From Buttiauxella agrestis (GTDB taxonomy: Bacteria > Pseudomonadota > Gammaproteobacteria > Enterobacterales > Enterobacteriaceae): 64,000 nucleotides of DNA. A model generated the notes under the pieces. The model saw nothing but the letters and a program-made list of their open reading frames with translations. It did not search any database and was not told the origin of the DNA. The stretch is taken from NCBI RefSeq assembly GCF_900446255.1, contig NZ_UIGI01000001.1, positions 1,762,763 to 1,826,762 on the forward strand, in the 5' to 3' direction. Positions 46,409 to 57,702 of this stretch are shown one piece after another. Position 1 is the first letter of the stretch, and the number at the start of each line of letters is the position of its first letter. The translations under genes were made by a program, and so were the position numbers.

Positions 46409-46415
46409 AATTCGA

Positions 46416-47777
46416 TCAAACCGTCGGGAAAATAATCTCTAATGACTGACAAGCCTCTTCCCAGCCGCTGCGCTCAAAAATCCCTTGCTGCAAAAATGCT
46501 TCCAGTTGCGGCCATAACACAATCGCTTTATCAAGCTGCGGATCGCTGCCTTTCGCATACGCCCCGACGCTGACTAAATCGCGGTTACGCTGGAAACTGG
46601 ATAACAACTGTTTGAAATGGCGGACTCGCGCGTAATGCTGATCGGTAATCAATGACGTCATGGCGCGACTGATTGACGCTTCAATGTCGATTGCCGGGTA
46701 ATGGCCTGCTTCCGCCAGACGGCGTGATAAAACGATATGACCATCGAGAATCGCACGCGCCGAGTCGGCAATCGGATCTTGCTGATCGTCGCCTTCCGTC
46801 AGAACGGTATAAAACGCGGTAATCGAACCGCCGCCAGAAATGCCGTTACCCGCGCGTTCGACCAGCGCCGGAAGTTTGGCAAACACGGAAGGCGGATAAC
46901 CTTTGGTTGCAGGAGGTTCACCAATAGCGAGAGCGATTTCGCGCTGCGCCATCGCGTAGCGGGTGAGGGAGTCCATAATCAGCAATACGTGCTGACCGCG
47001 ATCGCGGAAATCTTCCGCAATACGGGTGGCGTAAGCGGCACCCTGCATACGTAATAACGGTGAAACATCCGCAGGTGCGGCAATGACTACCGAGCGAGCA
47101 CGGCCTTCAGGGCCAAGAATGTTTTCGATAAAATCTTTAACTTCGCGGCCACGCTCGCCAATCAAACCCACCACAATGACATCGGCCTGGGTATAGCGCG
47201 CCATCATGCCCAACAACACGCTTTTCCCGACGCCGGAACCAGCGAACAGGCCCATACGCTGCCCACGACCGACCGTCAGCAGCGCGTTAATCGGGCGCAC
47301 GCCGACGTCCAGAACATGTTCGATGGGGGTTCGTTGCAGCGGGTTAAACGGTGCCGCACCCAGCGCACCCATAGTGATGGTTTCGGGCGCGGGAAGGCTG
47401 TCGAGCGGACGACCGCTGCCGTCAAGCACGCGTCCGAGTAGCGCAGGGCCGAGTGGTAACTGTTTGCCGCTGTGTAAACCGCCCTCGCTGGTGGCACGGG
47501 CATAAACGCGTGCGCCAGGTAAAATGCCTTCAACTTCTTCAAGCGGCATCAGGAACAGTCTTTGGCCGTTAAAACCGACCACTTCACATTCAATATCGCG
47601 GGAGTGCTGCTCGATAATACAGGTCGCGCCCAGCGGCAATTGCAGGCCTGTGGCTTCCAGCACCAGGCCGGTCGCACGGGTCAATCGACCATAACGGCGC
47701 ACCGTCGGTAACTGCGACATCTTCGCTTCGAAAGTGTCGAGAGAGGTGAGCCAGCGTGTTAAACGGGCAGTCATCAC
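46416..47777 (-). CDS. fliI: Flagellum-specific ATPase FliI
   Basis: 453-residue ATPase homologous to the F1 beta subunit; it powers loading of the flagellar export gate. Walker A is [15 protein letters not shown] (near 172-186), Walker B is [15 protein letters not shown] (near 258), and the N-terminal domain binds FliH. Two successive ATG codons (47777 and 47774) are possible starts; the first overlaps the fliH stop. Confidence 0.96.
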   Translation of the reverse strand: MMTARLTRWLTSLDTFEAKMSQLPTVRRYGRLTRATGLVLEATGLQLPLGATCIIEQHSRDIECEVVGFNGQRLFLMPLEEVEGILPGARVYARATSEGGLHSGKQLPLGPALLGRVLDGSGRPLDSLPAPETITMGALGAAPFNPLQRTPIEHVLDVGVRPINALLTVGRGQRMGLFAGSGVGKSVLLGMMARYTQADVIVVGLIGERGREVKDFIENILGPEGRARSVVIAAPADVSPLLRMQGAAYATRIAEDFRDRGQHVLLIMDSLTRYAMAQREIALAIGEPPATKGYPPSVFAKLPALVERAGNGISGGGSITAFYTVLTEGDDQQDPIADSARAILDGHIVLSRRLAEAGHYPAIDIEASISRAMTSLITDQHYARVRHFKQLLSSFQRNRDLVSVGAYAKGSDPQLDKAIVLWPQLEAFLQQGIFERSGWEEACQSLEIIFPTV

Positions 47778-48475
47778 AACACTCCAGGGGCTGCGAGGCG
47801 GCAGAGTTCCTGCCAGCGCGTGGCAACACTGGCGTCGAGATCGCCTTCGTCGGCAGAGACTTTACAACCGCCCTGATGCAGACTCGGATCGCCGCGTAAG
47901 CGCCAGCCATGCAGGCTCAGTGTGGCACCCAACATCTCTTCCACGCGGCCTAAATCATCCGGGTGTACCCGCAGTTGCGGTTTGCCGCTGAACAGGGGTT
48001 CTTGTTGCAGCAAGGTCTGAATCTGTTTAATCAACGCGTTGTTATCAATGCCTTTGGTTTCGCCAATCACCTGGCGTGCCGCTTCCAGCGCCATTTGCAT
48101 CAAACGCGAAGCGATCACGCTATCGAGGGCATCGAGCGTGTACTGGAATTCGCTAACCAGTTGCTGCATTCGCGCATGCACTGGGGCTTGCTGCTGTTTG
48201 GCCTCAGCAAGCCCTTGATCAAGGCCTTGCTGCAAGCCGATTTTGCGGCCTTCTTCCACGCCTGCTTTTTGACCTTCGGCGTAGCCCGCCTGATAACCTT
48301 GTTCATGAGCCTGCATTTGCATTTGCGCAAGCTGCTGCTGCAAGTCGGGTGCACTTTCCTGCGGATGTTCGCCTTCTTCTGGTTCAGCGTCAGACGGAAA
48401 CAGCGGCTCGAAGCTTTGCGAAGGCGGAGCCAGGTCGTCTGGCGTCCAGATTTTCCATGGCAGCCCGTTAGACAT
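47774..48475 (-). CDS. fliH: Flagellar assembly protein FliH
   Basis: 233-residue regulator of FliI. It begins [17 protein letters not shown], as in E. coli, so the start is set at 48475, which overlaps fliG by eight bases. The middle shows the family's repeated GxxxG pattern ([21 protein letters not shown], residues 82-102), and the C-terminal domain contacts FliI. Confidence 0.94.
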   Translation of the reverse strand: MSNGLPWKIWTPDDLAPPSQSFEPLFPSDAEPEEGEHPQESAPDLQQQLAQMQMQAHEQGYQAGYAEGQKAGVEEGRKIGLQQGLDQGLAEAKQQQAPVHARMQQLVSEFQYTLDALDSVIASRLMQMALEAARQVIGETKGIDNNALIKQIQTLLQQEPLFSGKPQLRVHPDDLGRVEEMLGATLSLHGWRLRGDPSLHQGGCKVSADEGDLDASVATRWQELCRLAAPGVL

Positions 48476-49460
48476 AAGTATCCTCGCTGGTGCCAATCAC
48501 CATCTCGCCGGTTTCTGCCAGACGACGAACAATCAGCAGAATAGCTTTCTGTTCGTTTTCCACCTGAGACAAGCGAACCGGGCCACGGTTGGAAAGATCG
48601 TCGCGCAGAATATCTGCCGCACGTTGCGACATGTTGCGCAGGAACTTCTCGCGCAGCGGCTGTTCGGCACCTTTGAGGGCGATAAGCAGCGACTCGGACT
48701 CCACTTCCTGAAGCAGGCGCTGGATGCTGCGGTCGTCGACTTCCACCAGGTTTTCGAACAGGAACATTTCGTCGATAATTTTTTGTGCCAGTTCGCCGTC
48801 GAAATCGCGTACGGCAGAGATAACCGCTTCTTCCTGCTGAGTTTTCATCAGGTTGATAATCTCGGCTGCGGTTCTTACGCCGCCCATTTTGCTGCGCTTG
48901 AGGTTCTGGCCGTCGAGCAGGTTGTTGAGCACTTCGGTCAATTCGGCCAACGCTGCCGGTTGAACACCGCCGAAGGTGGCGATACGTAGCATTACGTCGT
49001 GGCGCAAACGCTCGTCGAACAGCGCCAGAATATCGGCCGCCTGGCCACGTTTGAGGTGTACCAAAATAGTGGCGATAATCTGCGGGTGCTCGTCGCGAAT
49101 AAGATCCGCAGCACTTTGCGGCTCCATAAAGTTGAGCGTTTCCATGCCCGAGGTGGTTTCGCGAGTTTCCAGAATGTCTTCCAGCAAGCTCGATGCTCGC
49201 TCTTCGCCCAGCGCTTTGATCAACACCGAACGCAGGTAGTCGTTGGCGTTAATCGACAGCGCCGCATACTGTTCGGCTTCTTGCTCGAATTCGGCCAGGA
49301 CTTCGGTTAACTGTTTATTGGAAATCTGGCGAATGCTGGCCATTGCCGCACTGAGATGCTGGACTTCACGCGGGCTAAGGTGCTTAAACACCTCCGCCGC
49401 ACGGTCTTCACCAATGGTCATCAACAGAATTGCGCTTTTCTCTGTTCCGCTAATACTCAT
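48468..49460 (-). CDS. fliG: Flagellar motor switch protein FliG
   Basis: 330-residue rotor protein that interacts with MotA. The N-terminal domain binds FliF; the middle has the EHPQ motif ([14 protein letters not shown]); the C-terminal domain carries the charged residues of the torque helix ([22 protein letters not shown]). It overlaps fliF by four bases. Confidence 0.96.
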   Translation of the reverse strand: MSISGTEKSAILLMTIGEDRAAEVFKHLSPREVQHLSAAMASIRQISNKQLTEVLAEFEQEAEQYAALSINANDYLRSVLIKALGEERASSLLEDILETRETTSGMETLNFMEPQSAADLIRDEHPQIIATILVHLKRGQAADILALFDERLRHDVMLRIATFGGVQPAALAELTEVLNNLLDGQNLKRSKMGGVRTAAEIINLMKTQQEEAVISAVRDFDGELAQKIIDEMFLFENLVEVDDRSIQRLLQEVESESLLIALKGAEQPLREKFLRNMSQRAADILRDDLSNRGPVRLSQVENEQKAILLIVRRLAETGEMVIGTSEDTYV

Positions 49461-51136
49461 AGTTCGTTACTCATCCATTGGCGTATCACCAGCGCAACCA
49501 CGCGCGGATCGTTATCAGACATCTCGCGAATGCGTTGGCTCATCACTTCAGCGCTAAGCTTTTGATTCATTTTGCGTTGCTGCTGTTGCTCATCTTTCGT
49601 CAGGCGGACTGAAACAGCATCTTCTCCTTCAACTTGCTGGCGTTTGGCTTCCACTTGCGCCTGCTGCACCGCATCTTTACGCTGGACGAGCGGACGAACC
49701 ACTTTGCGCCACAGCAGCCAGGCAACAATCAGCACCACCAACCAACGGCCCGCCGACATCAACATTTCGAAGAAGGCTTGTTGCTTCCAGAACGGCAGTT
49801 CGTTGCTGGTTTCTTCGGTTGCGCTAAACGGTGAATTCACCACGTTGAGCGTGTCGCCGCGCTTATCGGAGTAGCCCATCGCTTCGCGCGTCAGGTTCTC
49901 AATTTGCTTCATCTGATCGGCGGTCAACGGCAAAGGTTTGCCATCCGACAACTGGCGGTAGTTCACCACCACTGCCACAGAAAGGCGCTGCACATCGCCA
50001 GTGTTCAGCTTGGTGTGGCGAATGGTGCGGTCCACTTCGTAGTTGGTGGTTTCGTCACGCTGGGTGTTGCTCGAACCGGTCTGACCTGAAGTCGAAGTCG
50101 ATTGGTTCTGCGGCTGCGCATTCGCCGCATTATTTTGCGGTGGCGTAGAAATTGGCGCGTTATTTGGCGGAGCGGGTTGGTTGGACAGCGCACCCGGCAC
50201 GCCGCCTGGGTTACGGCCATTCACTTGCTCGCTTTGGTTTAACTGGCGTGAACGCACCGCCGACTGAGACGGATCGCTGTTCGGGCGATACTGCTCCTCA
50301 GTCTGTTCTTTATTGGAGAAATCAATCTGTGCGGTGACCTGCGCGTGAACATTCCCGCTACCAACAATGGGCGCAAGAATGGTTTCAATGCGGCGCTGGA
50401 AGCGGTTTTCGACATCCATCGCATATTTCAGCTGTGCGTCGTTCAGGTCACGCCCGGCAGTATTGGACTGCGTGAGCAGATGACCGCCTTGATCCACAAG
50501 TGTGACATTGCCCGGCGGCAAACCGGCAACCGCGCTGGAAACCATATGCACGACCGCGCTGATTTGCCCTTCATCCAATGCGCGACCAGGTTCGAGACTC
50601 AGCGTGACGGAAGCAGAAGGGGATTTTTGTTCGCGGACGAATAAAGAAGGTTTTGGCATCGCAAGATGCACACGCGCCGTTTTGACCGGGCCGAGGGTTT
50701 CGATGGTGCGCGCCAGTTCACCTTCCAGCGCACGCTGATAGTTCACTTGCTCGCTAAACTGGCTGATGCCGAATTTTTCCTGGTCCAGCAATTCAAAGCC
50801 GACCGCTCCGCCTTTTGGCAACCCTTGCTGGGCGAGGCGCAGACGCAAGTCATAGACTTTATCGGCGGGGACTTCAATCGCACTGCCGTTATCCGAGAAG
50901 CGATAAGGCACGTTCATTTGAGTCAATTGCGTGACGATGGCACCACCGTCCTGATCCGCCAGATTGCTGTAAAGCACTTTATAATCAGGCGCTTTTGCCC
51001 AGAGTACGAGGGCCATAATAATGGCGATAGTCGCGGCGCCCGCAACCATCAGTGGGATTTTAGGATTTGCGCGAATGCGGGTCAGCCACTCCTGGGTTTT
51101 GTTTTGTGGCGTTTGTGCCTGGCCAGCTGCGGTCAT
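49457..51136 (-). CDS. fliF: Flagellar MS-ring protein FliF
   Basis: 559-residue protein that forms the MS ring. Two membrane segments (about 30-48 and 450-470) enclose the YscJ/FliF domains ([18 protein letters not shown]) and a long Asn/Gln/Pro/Ser-rich loop (about 300-360). The C-terminus binds FliG. First gene of the minus-strand operon, divergent from fliE with a 230-base shared control region where the FlhDC class 2 promoters should lie. Confidence 0.96.
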   Translation of the reverse strand: MTAAGQAQTPQNKTQEWLTRIRANPKIPLMVAGAATIAIIMALVLWAKAPDYKVLYSNLADQDGGAIVTQLTQMNVPYRFSDNGSAIEVPADKVYDLRLRLAQQGLPKGGAVGFELLDQEKFGISQFSEQVNYQRALEGELARTIETLGPVKTARVHLAMPKPSLFVREQKSPSASVTLSLEPGRALDEGQISAVVHMVSSAVAGLPPGNVTLVDQGGHLLTQSNTAGRDLNDAQLKYAMDVENRFQRRIETILAPIVGSGNVHAQVTAQIDFSNKEQTEEQYRPNSDPSQSAVRSRQLNQSEQVNGRNPGGVPGALSNQPAPPNNAPISTPPQNNAANAQPQNQSTSTSGQTGSSNTQRDETTNYEVDRTIRHTKLNTGDVQRLSVAVVVNYRQLSDGKPLPLTADQMKQIENLTREAMGYSDKRGDTLNVVNSPFSATEETSNELPFWKQQAFFEMLMSAGRWLVVLIVAWLLWRKVVRPLVQRKDAVQQAQVEAKRQQVEGEDAVSVRLTKDEQQQQRKMNQKLSAEVMSQRIREMSDNDPRVVALVIRQWMSNEL

Positions 51137-51366
51137 TGAGCACCTCTCAGCTGAACGTAGACATCATTTTTAATATAAAGAGTGAACAAAACGAGCTCCC
51201 GGTTCGACAACCACAACAAAAGTTCCACATAGATGGCAACGTCATTATTTTCTTTTACAAAAATTTCGATGGCTGAATTAGCTCTATTTATTGACGCTAT
51301 TTACCGCCTTTATCCTATTGACAAGGTGTTAATCTTGCCGCGTTAAAAATTACTGGGGCAGGGCAA

Positions 51367-51678
51367 ATGGCAATTCAGGGTATCGAAGGCGTACTTCAGC
51401 AGTTGCAGGCCACTGCACTGTCGGCGGGGAATCCGGTTCAAAATGTCGAGCCAAAAGTTAGCTTTGCCGGTGAATTACAGGCAGCGCTTGGCCGCATCAG
51501 CGAGACACAATCCGCTGCCCGTACCCAGGCTGAAAACTTTGCCATCGGCAAACCCGGCGTTGCGCTCAATGATGTGATGGTCGATCTGCAAAAATCTTCA
51601 GTTTCATTGCAGATGGGCATTCAGGTGCGTAATAAGCTGGTATCGGCGTATCAAGAAGTGATGAACATGCAGGTTTAA
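51367..51678 (+). CDS. fliE: Flagellar hook-basal body protein FliE
   Basis: 103-residue export-gate/rod junction protein. It matches the family throughout ([22 protein letters not shown], and the C-terminal [26 protein letters not shown]). Single-gene unit divergent from fliF. Its stop codon overlaps the first base of the ERIC element that follows. Confidence 0.95.
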   Translation: MAIQGIEGVLQQLQATALSAGNPVQNVEPKVSFAGELQAALGRISETQSAARTQAENFAIGKPGVALNDVMVDLQKSSVSLQMGIQVRNKLVSAYQEVMNMQV

Positions 51679-51804
51679 ATTCCCTTCATACTTGAAGCGG
51701 CCTCTGCGTTAGCTACGTTCGCGCACCCAAATCACTTACTTTAGTAAGCTCATTGGGATTTACTCTCTTGCCGCCTTGATGCAGCTCCAATTATTTTGGG
51801 AATT
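51678..51804. repeat. ERIC element (127 bp)
   Basis: A full-length ERIC repeat of exactly 127 bp, with terminal inverted repeats AATTCCC and GGGAATT. The centre contains CACTTACTTTAGTAAG and other segments matching the two classic ERIC primer sites with a few changes. It starts on the last base of the fliE stop codon. Confidence 0.88.
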
Positions 51805-51929
51805 GTGGTGCTCATTTTCTGCAATAACTAAAATTTGAAACCGCCTCAAATAACAGCAAGCCACTGAAACACTGGCGGGCTAAGTGCTTTAATGCGAAAA
51901 TTATTTTTTCTCCGCAGTCGGGATAGATG

Positions 51930-52343
51930 ATGAAGAAGATTGCATTATTGACAGTGTTGCTGGCGTTAAGCGGCTGTGTGCAAGTTGATGATTACCGCGA
52001 AGTGGTGAAAACCCCAGCGCCTGCCGGGCTTGCGGGTTACTGGCAGTCCGAAGGGCCGCAAAGTGAGATGGTCAGCCCAGAGGCGATAGCGACTCTGGTT
52101 GTCACCAAAGATGGCGACACGCTGGATTGCCGCCAGTGGCAGCGAGTTATCGCTCTGCCTGGCAAACTGACTCAACGCTCAGACGATTTTTATAACGTGA
52201 CGAATAAACGCGAAGTTTATAGCGTCGAGCGTGAAGGCGACACGTTGGAATACGCGGGCATGACGCTGAAACGTGTTGATCGCCCAACGCAAGAATGCGC
52301 CGATTATTTGCAGAAAACCCCGCTGCAGAGCAAATTACCGTAA
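51930..52343 (+). CDS. yedD: Lipoprotein YedD
   Basis: 137-residue predicted lipoprotein. The lipobox LSGC lies near residue 14-17, followed by VQVDDYREVVKTPAPAGLAGYW and GDTLDCRQWQRVIALPGKL, matching E. coli YedD. Function unknown. ATG at 51927 directly before is an alternative start. It keeps its E. coli position between fliE and amyA. Confidence 0.92.
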   Translation: MKKIALLTVLLALSGCVQVDDYREVVKTPAPAGLAGYWQSEGPQSEMVSPEAIATLVVTKDGDTLDCRQWQRVIALPGKLTQRSDDFYNVTNKREVYSVEREGDTLEYAGMTLKRVDRPTQECADYLQKTPLQSKLP

Positions 52344-52353
52344 GCGATAAATT

Positions 52354-52376
52354 CCCTCTCCTTGAACCGGAGAGGG
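52354..52376. terminator. Terminator-like hairpin between yedD and amyA
   Basis: CCCTCTCC (52354-52361) and GGAGAGGG (52369-52376) form a perfect 8-bp stem between convergent yedD and amyA. Confidence 0.65.
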
Positions 52377-52390
52377 GTTAATCGGCAACG

Positions 52391-53878
52391 CTACAACGCC
52401 TCTTCTATCACCCAAACACTCACGCTGCCACCGTTACAGGCAAACGTTGCGCTGCCGTTTTCATCGGTAGTGACGGTTTCTTCGCGGTTGCCTAAATAAT
52501 CCCGCCAGTTTTTGCCGCCGTAGTTATCACCAAGGGTGATGACTTTTTCGCCATCGTCGCCATTCGATAACACTACCACGCAACCCGGATACTCTTCCGT
52601 GCCGCTGCGGCTAAAAGCGATGCAATTGGGGTGGTTAAAATAGAGCGTTTGCACGCCGTGAGCGAAAAGTTCACGGGCATGAATCAGGTCGTCGAGCTGT
52701 TCGATAACTGGCATGTCGATGTGATACGTTTCGCCATCGCCACCTTCATCGTCGTAACTGGCGCCAAATAAATCCGGGTAAAACACGCTGGGTACACCGT
52801 TTTCACGTAATAAAATCAGTGCATAAGCCAGCGGTTTGAACCACGGTTCAACCGGGGCTTCGAGGGATTGCAACGGTTGCGTGTCGTGGTTGGCGACCAG
52901 CGTCACCGCATGGAACGGGTCGGCTTCGACCAGCGTGCCGGTGAATATTTGGCTCATGTCGTATTCACGACCTTGCTTAGATGCCTGGTGGAATTTCATT
53001 TGTAGCGGGGCATCAAATAGCATCGTTTGGCCGTCAACCTGGGCGATGTACTCCTGAAGTTTATCCACTTCGTGGGACCAGTATTCAGCCACGATAAACA
53101 GCGGTTGTTCAGCCACTTCCTGAACGTGCTCAATCCACTCTTTATAGAACCAGGCCGGAATGTGTTTGACCGCATCCAGGCGGAAACCGTTACAGCCCGT
53201 TTCTTCCATCACCCAGCGCGCCCAGTATTTTAGCTCTTCCGTCACGGCGTGGTTTCGAAAGTCGATATTCTCGCCCATTAAATAGTCGAAATTACCCAGT
53301 TCGTCATCCACCTGGTCATTCCAGCCGTCGCCGGTGTAGTCATTAATGATTTTGAAAATGCCGTCTTCGTGAGGATTTTCGATATGGTCAACACCGCTAA
53401 AGCATTTGTAATCCCAGATAAATTGCGAATACTTCCCGGCGCGGACGGGGAAGGTGTAGCGCGTCCAGGCTTCGCATTCGATAACTTCGTCGTCAATTTC
53501 ATTACGGTTTTCTTCATTGACGCGGTTAACGCGAACCTGCTCTTTTTCGTCGGCCCCCATTTTGTGGTTCAGCACCACATCAAGTACCACGGCGATGCCA
53601 TTTTCTTTTAAGGCTTTTATCGCGGCCTGCAATTGCGCTTTGTCGCCGTATTTGGTGGCAACCGATCCTTTTTGGTCAAACTCACCCAGGTCGAATAAAT
53701 CGTAAACATCGTAGCCGACCGAGTAGCCGCCAGAGCTACCTTTATAGGCTGGTGGGAGCCAGACCATATTGACGCCGATGTCGTTGAGCGTTGCTGCACG
53801 TTCGGCAACTTCCGCCCACAGCTTGCCGCCACCGGGGTAATACCAATGGAAAAATTGCAAAAGGGTTGGGTTTTTCAT
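52391..53878 (-). CDS. amyA: Cytoplasmic alpha-amylase AmyA
   Basis: 495-residue glycoside hydrolase family 13 enzyme acting on maltodextrins in the cytoplasm; no signal peptide. Conserved regions: [12 protein letters not shown] (I), [11 protein letters not shown] with the nucleophile aspartate (II), [10 protein letters not shown] with the acid/base glutamate (III), and [13 protein letters not shown] (IV). The ATG at 53878 gives exactly the E. coli length; a GTG three codons earlier is also in frame. Confidence 0.95.
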   Translation of the reverse strand: MKNPTLLQFFHWYYPGGGKLWAEVAERAATLNDIGVNMVWLPPAYKGSSGGYSVGYDVYDLFDLGEFDQKGSVATKYGDKAQLQAAIKALKENGIAVVLDVVLNHKMGADEKEQVRVNRVNEENRNEIDDEVIECEAWTRYTFPVRAGKYSQFIWDYKCFSGVDHIENPHEDGIFKIINDYTGDGWNDQVDDELGNFDYLMGENIDFRNHAVTEELKYWARWVMEETGCNGFRLDAVKHIPAWFYKEWIEHVQEVAEQPLFIVAEYWSHEVDKLQEYIAQVDGQTMLFDAPLQMKFHQASKQGREYDMSQIFTGTLVEADPFHAVTLVANHDTQPLQSLEAPVEPWFKPLAYALILLRENGVPSVFYPDLFGASYDDEGGDGETYHIDMPVIEQLDDLIHARELFAHGVQTLYFNHPNCIAFSRSGTEEYPGCVVVLSNGDDGEKVITLGDNYGGKNWRDYLGNREETVTTDENGSATFACNGGSVSVWVIEEAL

Positions 53879-53980
53879 CGAGTCCACGCTCCAGGAGTCA
53901 TTTAGCTGACTTCTGGAGTATGGAAGATTTTAAGCGGAACAGAGAATTAGTTACTGAGGCTTGCGCTGTGTGAAGCAAAA

Positions 53981-54343
53981 TTATTGCGGTGCGTCCGGCA
54001 CCAGCAACTGGCCAGATAAATGTCCGTAAGTGTGATTCAGCGTTTGCTGGCGCGATGACTGGCCGATAAGCGAACTCAGTTCGTCCAGACGCTGCTGTAA
54101 AAGGCTTTTTAGCGCCTGCTCATTTGCCAGAATTTGCTCGAGGTTCTGCTGCAACATATCCTGCACGCTTTTCGCCGTCCCCGGAGGGATAGGGTTGGCG
54201 TTGAGCATTTCGATACCTTGCAGGTAAGCCATCTCCTGTTCCAGCAATAAATCCCACTCGCCGCGCTCAGCCAGCTCAAGCAATGACTGGCTGAGCAGAA
54301 CCACGTTCTGCCAGCGGCTGATCAGTTCTACATACGGAGACAT
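53981..54343 (-). CDS. fliT: Flagellar export chaperone FliT
   Basis: 120-residue helical chaperone for FliD that also inhibits FlhDC. It begins [30 protein letters not shown], as in enterobacterial FliT. It overlaps the fliS stop by one base and ends the fliDST operon. Confidence 0.93.
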   Translation of the reverse strand: MSPYVELISRWQNVVLLSQSLLELAERGEWDLLLEQEMAYLQGIEMLNANPIPPGTAKSVQDMLQQNLEQILANEQALKSLLQQRLDELSSLIGQSSRQQTLNHTYGHLSGQLLVPDAPQ

Positions 54344-54750
54344 TAGGCAGGCTCCCGCGCAGCATTCAGAGGTGAAATCTGTTTCCAGGCATCGGCAATG
54401 TTGGTTAATAGCCCTTCGACTTCCTCTATTAATTCAACATCATTGCGTAGGTTAGCCAGCATCAGACGGCGAATCATATAGTCATACAGAGACGATAAAT
54501 TCTCCGCGATTTCGCCACCTTGTTCGTTATCCAGACCCGCTTTCAGGCCATTATCGATAATGTTGATGGCTTTACTCAGTGCTTCCCCTTTCGCGGCCAG
54601 CTCTCCTTGCTGCATAAACAAGCGAGTTCTGACCAGGGCGCTTAATGCTCCATCAAAAAGCAAAACAATCAGTTGATGAGGACTCGCGCTCATCACGGCG
54701 CTTTCCACACCAATCTGAGCATATGCTTGTGTACCTCGCGCGCTGTACAT
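54343..54750 (-). CDS. fliS: Flagellin chaperone FliS
   Basis: 135-residue helical chaperone that binds the C-terminus of FliC before export. The N-terminus [35 protein letters not shown] is near universal. It lies 15 bases after fliD. Since FliS holds flagellin in the cytoplasm, it may matter for flagellin modification by the nearby island. Confidence 0.95.
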   Translation of the reverse strand: MYSARGTQAYAQIGVESAVMSASPHQLIVLLFDGALSALVRTRLFMQQGELAAKGEALSKAINIIDNGLKAGLDNEQGGEIAENLSSLYDYMIRRLMLANLRNDVELIEEVEGLLTNIADAWKQISPLNAAREPA

Positions 54751-54765
54751 AATTACCTCTTGTTA

Positions 54766-56166
54766 TCAGGTACTGCTGGATGAGAATTGTTGGGTCAGAT
54801 AATTGCTGGTGTTGTTCAGCTTGCTCATTAAGGTATCGAGTTGGGTAAACTGAGCTTTGTAGCGGGCGATGGTGTCATCAATGCTGGAGCTGACCGCCAG
54901 GTACTGTTTTGTCAGGCTTTTCAGCGTGCTGTTAATGCTGGTGGTGGCACTGTTAATCATGCCGCCATCGGCAAGATAGCCTTTCACTAACGTTGCGGTG
55001 GTGGTAGTGATACCTGTTGTTTTTCCATCGCCGACCAATAACTGCTGAGTTGCCACAGAATTGCTGGTTAGTGCTTTGCCCAATTTGTCGTTATCGATGG
55101 TTAACTTGCCCGTTTTAGAGTCCTGAGTGATGCCAATTTGCGATAACGTGCTGAAAGTCGAACCGGTAGAAGTGGTGGAGAACTGTGAACGAATACCTGC
55201 CTGAATCGTACGAATGTTACTGTCACCCAGCAGCACGCCGTTACCGGAACTTTGGTCGGCACCTGCATCAACAGCAGTGTACTTAGTCAGCGTGTCGAAG
55301 GTATCCAGCATTGAGTTATAAGCATCGACCCATGATTTTATTGCCGAGGTCGCTTTGTCGTTACTTTTCGTGACGGTCACAGTCGCGTTAGTGACTTCTT
55401 TACTCAACGATAAAGTCACACCCTCAGGGGTATCTTTAACGGTATTACTGGCACTTTCTACTTCGATATTATTGATAGTCAGCAGGGCATTTTTGGCCGG
55501 GATCGTCTCTTTCAGCCCCCCTGTAGCCGTTGCAGAATCATAACCAATCAAATCGTTAAGTTGGGTATCGCCCGTGACGCTGACGGTCAGCGCATTATCA
55601 ACACCGGTTTCTGCAGATGAAATAACCAACTGGTATTCGCCAGCTTTATTTTTGATGACGCTTGCAGACACGCCACTGTCGGCGGTGTTGATAGCATCGC
55701 GAATTCCATTAAGAGAGGTTTGATCGTCGCTGAGTTTGATTTCCAGCGGCTTTTCACGACCCGGCTGGTTGATGACCAGCGTGCGATCGGTTGCAGACAC
55801 CGTGCTTTGTTTGTCTGTGGCACTGGTCGAGCCTGCTGTTGCTAATGACTGAGCCTGAGCGAGCTGTGTCACGCTAATCGTGTATTTCCCTGCTGCGGCG
55901 CCCGCAGCGGTGGAAACGGCTAAATCTGGGGTACTGCTTGTGGCGTTACTGCTTTTAAACAGTTTTGCATCATTAAGAGCTGTGTTGGCTGTCTGGAATT
56001 TTTCGATTGCGCTCTTAAGTGTGCCGTAAGCAGTCAGTTTTGCGCTATAGCTAGATTGCTGCGCACTAATTGGAGTTAATCGTCCTTTTTCTGCCGTGGT
56101 TAAATTGGTTAACAATGTATCCAGTGGCAGGTTAGAGCCAATCCCTAATGAAGAAACGCTAGCCAT
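54766..56166 (-). CDS. fliD: Flagellar filament cap protein FliD
   Basis: 466-residue cap protein that promotes flagellin polymerisation. The conserved N-terminus is ASVSSLGIGSNLPLDTLLTNLTTAEKGRLTPI, the C-terminus forms the coiled-coil leg (about 400-460), and the middle is variable. First gene of fliDST, with a sigma-28 promoter just upstream. Confidence 0.95.
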   Translation of the reverse strand: MASVSSLGIGSNLPLDTLLTNLTTAEKGRLTPISAQQSSYSAKLTAYGTLKSAIEKFQTANTALNDAKLFKSSNATSSTPDLAVSTAAGAAAGKYTISVTQLAQAQSLATAGSTSATDKQSTVSATDRTLVINQPGREKPLEIKLSDDQTSLNGIRDAINTADSGVSASVIKNKAGEYQLVISSAETGVDNALTVSVTGDTQLNDLIGYDSATATGGLKETIPAKNALLTINNIEVESASNTVKDTPEGVTLSLSKEVTNATVTVTKSNDKATSAIKSWVDAYNSMLDTFDTLTKYTAVDAGADQSSGNGVLLGDSNIRTIQAGIRSQFSTTSTGSTFSTLSQIGITQDSKTGKLTIDNDKLGKALTSNSVATQQLLVGDGKTTGITTTTATLVKGYLADGGMINSATTSINSTLKSLTKQYLAVSSSIDDTIARYKAQFTQLDTLMSKLNNTSNYLTQQFSSSST

Positions 56167-56204
56167 TATTATTCCCTTTTTGTTACTAACAATTATTCAC
56201 GTTG

Positions 56205-56231
56205 GTATCGGCACTTTAGCGGCAAAGTTTA
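56205..56231 (-). promoter_or_regulatory. Sigma-28 (FliA) promoter of fliDST
   Basis: On the minus strand TAAA (56231-56228), exactly 15 bases, then GCCGATAC (56212-56205). This fits the FliA consensus TAAA-N15-GCCGATAA with one mismatch. Confidence 0.88.
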
Positions 56232-56314
56232 ATGATATTTGTATGAACTTAATGGCGAGAATAATGAAGGCGTTGCGGGTTATTTCTGCGGCTAGTGAAA
56301 AACTAAAATATTTC

Positions 56315-56341
56315 TAAAGTTCAAAAATAGTGTGCCGATAC
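56315..56341 (+). promoter_or_regulatory. Sigma-28 (FliA) promoter of fliC
   Basis: TAAAGTT (from 56315) and GCCGATAC (56334-56341), with 15 bases between TAAA and GCCGATAC. This is a near-perfect class 3 flagellar promoter 68 bases upstream of fliC. Confidence 0.92.
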
Positions 56342-56408
56342 ATGGTAGACGGTGAGAAACCGCGGGCAACAGCCCAACCACAAAATGTGAATTGATAAGG
56401 ATAAAATC

Positions 56409-57686
56409 ATGGCACAAGTTATCAACACTAACAGCCTGTCGCTGTTGACCCAAAACAATCTGAACAAATCTCAGTCTTCTCTGGGCACTGCTATTGAGCG
56501 TTTGTCTTCTGGTCTGCGTATCAACAGCGCCAAAGACGATGCGGCAGGTCAGGCAATTGCTAACCGCTTCACGTCTAACATCAAAGGTCTGACTCAGGCT
56601 TCTCGTAACGCCAACGACGGTATTTCCGTTGCGCAAACAACTGAAGGCTCACTGAGCGAAATCAACAACAACTTACAACGTATCCGTGAGCTGTCTGTAC
56701 AGGCTTCTACCGGTTCTAACTCTGGTACTGACCTGAGCTCCATCCAGGACGAAATCACTTCCCGTCTGGCTGAAATCGACCGTGTATCTGGTCAGACTCA
56801 GTTCAACGGCGTGAAAGTACTGGCTAACGACACCTCAATGAAAATTCAGGTTGGCGCTAACGATGGCGAAACCATCAGTATCGATCTGCAAAAAATTGAC
56901 TCTTCTACACTGGGTCTGAACGGTTTCTCTGTTTCTGGCAACGCACTGAAAACCAGCGCACCGATCACTCAGGTGGGTTCTGCCGGTAATCTGAAAGATG
57001 TTGATTTGAGCACTGTTGCTACCAAACTGGGTGTTGATGCTGGCACTCTGCAACTGAAAAACGTTCAGACTTCAACTGGCGCAAGCACTGGTACATACGT
57101 TGTTAGCTCTGGTAGCGACAACTACGCAGTATCTGTTGACGATGCAACAGGTAAAGTGACGCTTAACACTAGCGATGTCAGCTACTCTGACAGCAAAAAC
57201 GGTGTTACCACCGGTTCTATGTCTGCACAGCTGGTTAAAGTGGGCACAGATTCAAACGGCAATGCACAGGGTTATGTGACTGTTCAGGGTAAAAACTACA
57301 ATGCGGCAGCTGGTGCTATCTCTAACTCCGGCGCAACTGCGGCGACAGGCGCAAGCAATGTGGGCGATATCGCTAATAAATCAAATGCTGCGCTGTTCTC
57401 TGGTGCGGCTTCTGTTGATCCATTAGCAACTATCGACGCCGCTATCGCGAAAGTTGATAAATTCCGTAGCTCCCTGGGTGCGGTCCAAAACCGTCTGGAT
57501 TCTGCTATCACCAACCTGAACAACACCAGCGGCAATCTGTCTTCTGCACAGTCCCGTATTCAGGATGCTGACTACGCGACCGAAGTTTCTAACATGTCAC
57601 GTGCACAGATTCTGCAACAAGCAGGTACTTCTGTTCTGGCACAGGCAAACCAGGTTCCACAGAACGTTCTGTCTCTGCTGCGTTAA
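56409..57686 (+). CDS. fliC: Flagellin FliC
   Basis: 425-residue filament subunit. The conserved D0/D1 parts are intact at both ends (AQVINTNSLSLLTQNNLNKSQ at the start; VSNMSRAQILQQAGTSVLAQ and QVPQNVLSLLR at the end), including the TLR5 segment around 85-100 (LQRIRELSVQ). The central D2/D3 part (about 170-335) is short and rich in Ser, Thr, Gly, Asn and Lys, which would offer many O-glycosylation sites. Downstream genes suggest that it is glycosylated; this is inference. Confidence 0.97.
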   Translation: MAQVINTNSLSLLTQNNLNKSQSSLGTAIERLSSGLRINSAKDDAAGQAIANRFTSNIKGLTQASRNANDGISVAQTTEGSLSEINNNLQRIRELSVQASTGSNSGTDLSSIQDEITSRLAEIDRVSGQTQFNGVKVLANDTSMKIQVGANDGETISIDLQKIDSSTLGLNGFSVSGNALKTSAPITQVGSAGNLKDVDLSTVATKLGVDAGTLQLKNVQTSTGASTGTYVVSSGSDNYAVSVDDATGKVTLNTSDVSYSDSKNGVTTGSMSAQLVKVGTDSNGNAQGYVTVQGKNYNAAAGAISNSGATAATGASNVGDIANKSNAALFSGAASVDPLATIDAAIAKVDKFRSSLGAVQNRLDSAITNLNNTSGNLSSAQSRIQDADYATEVSNMSRAQILQQAGTSVLAQANQVPQNVLSLLR

Positions 57687-57702
57687 TCGGTTTTCGATAT
57701 AC

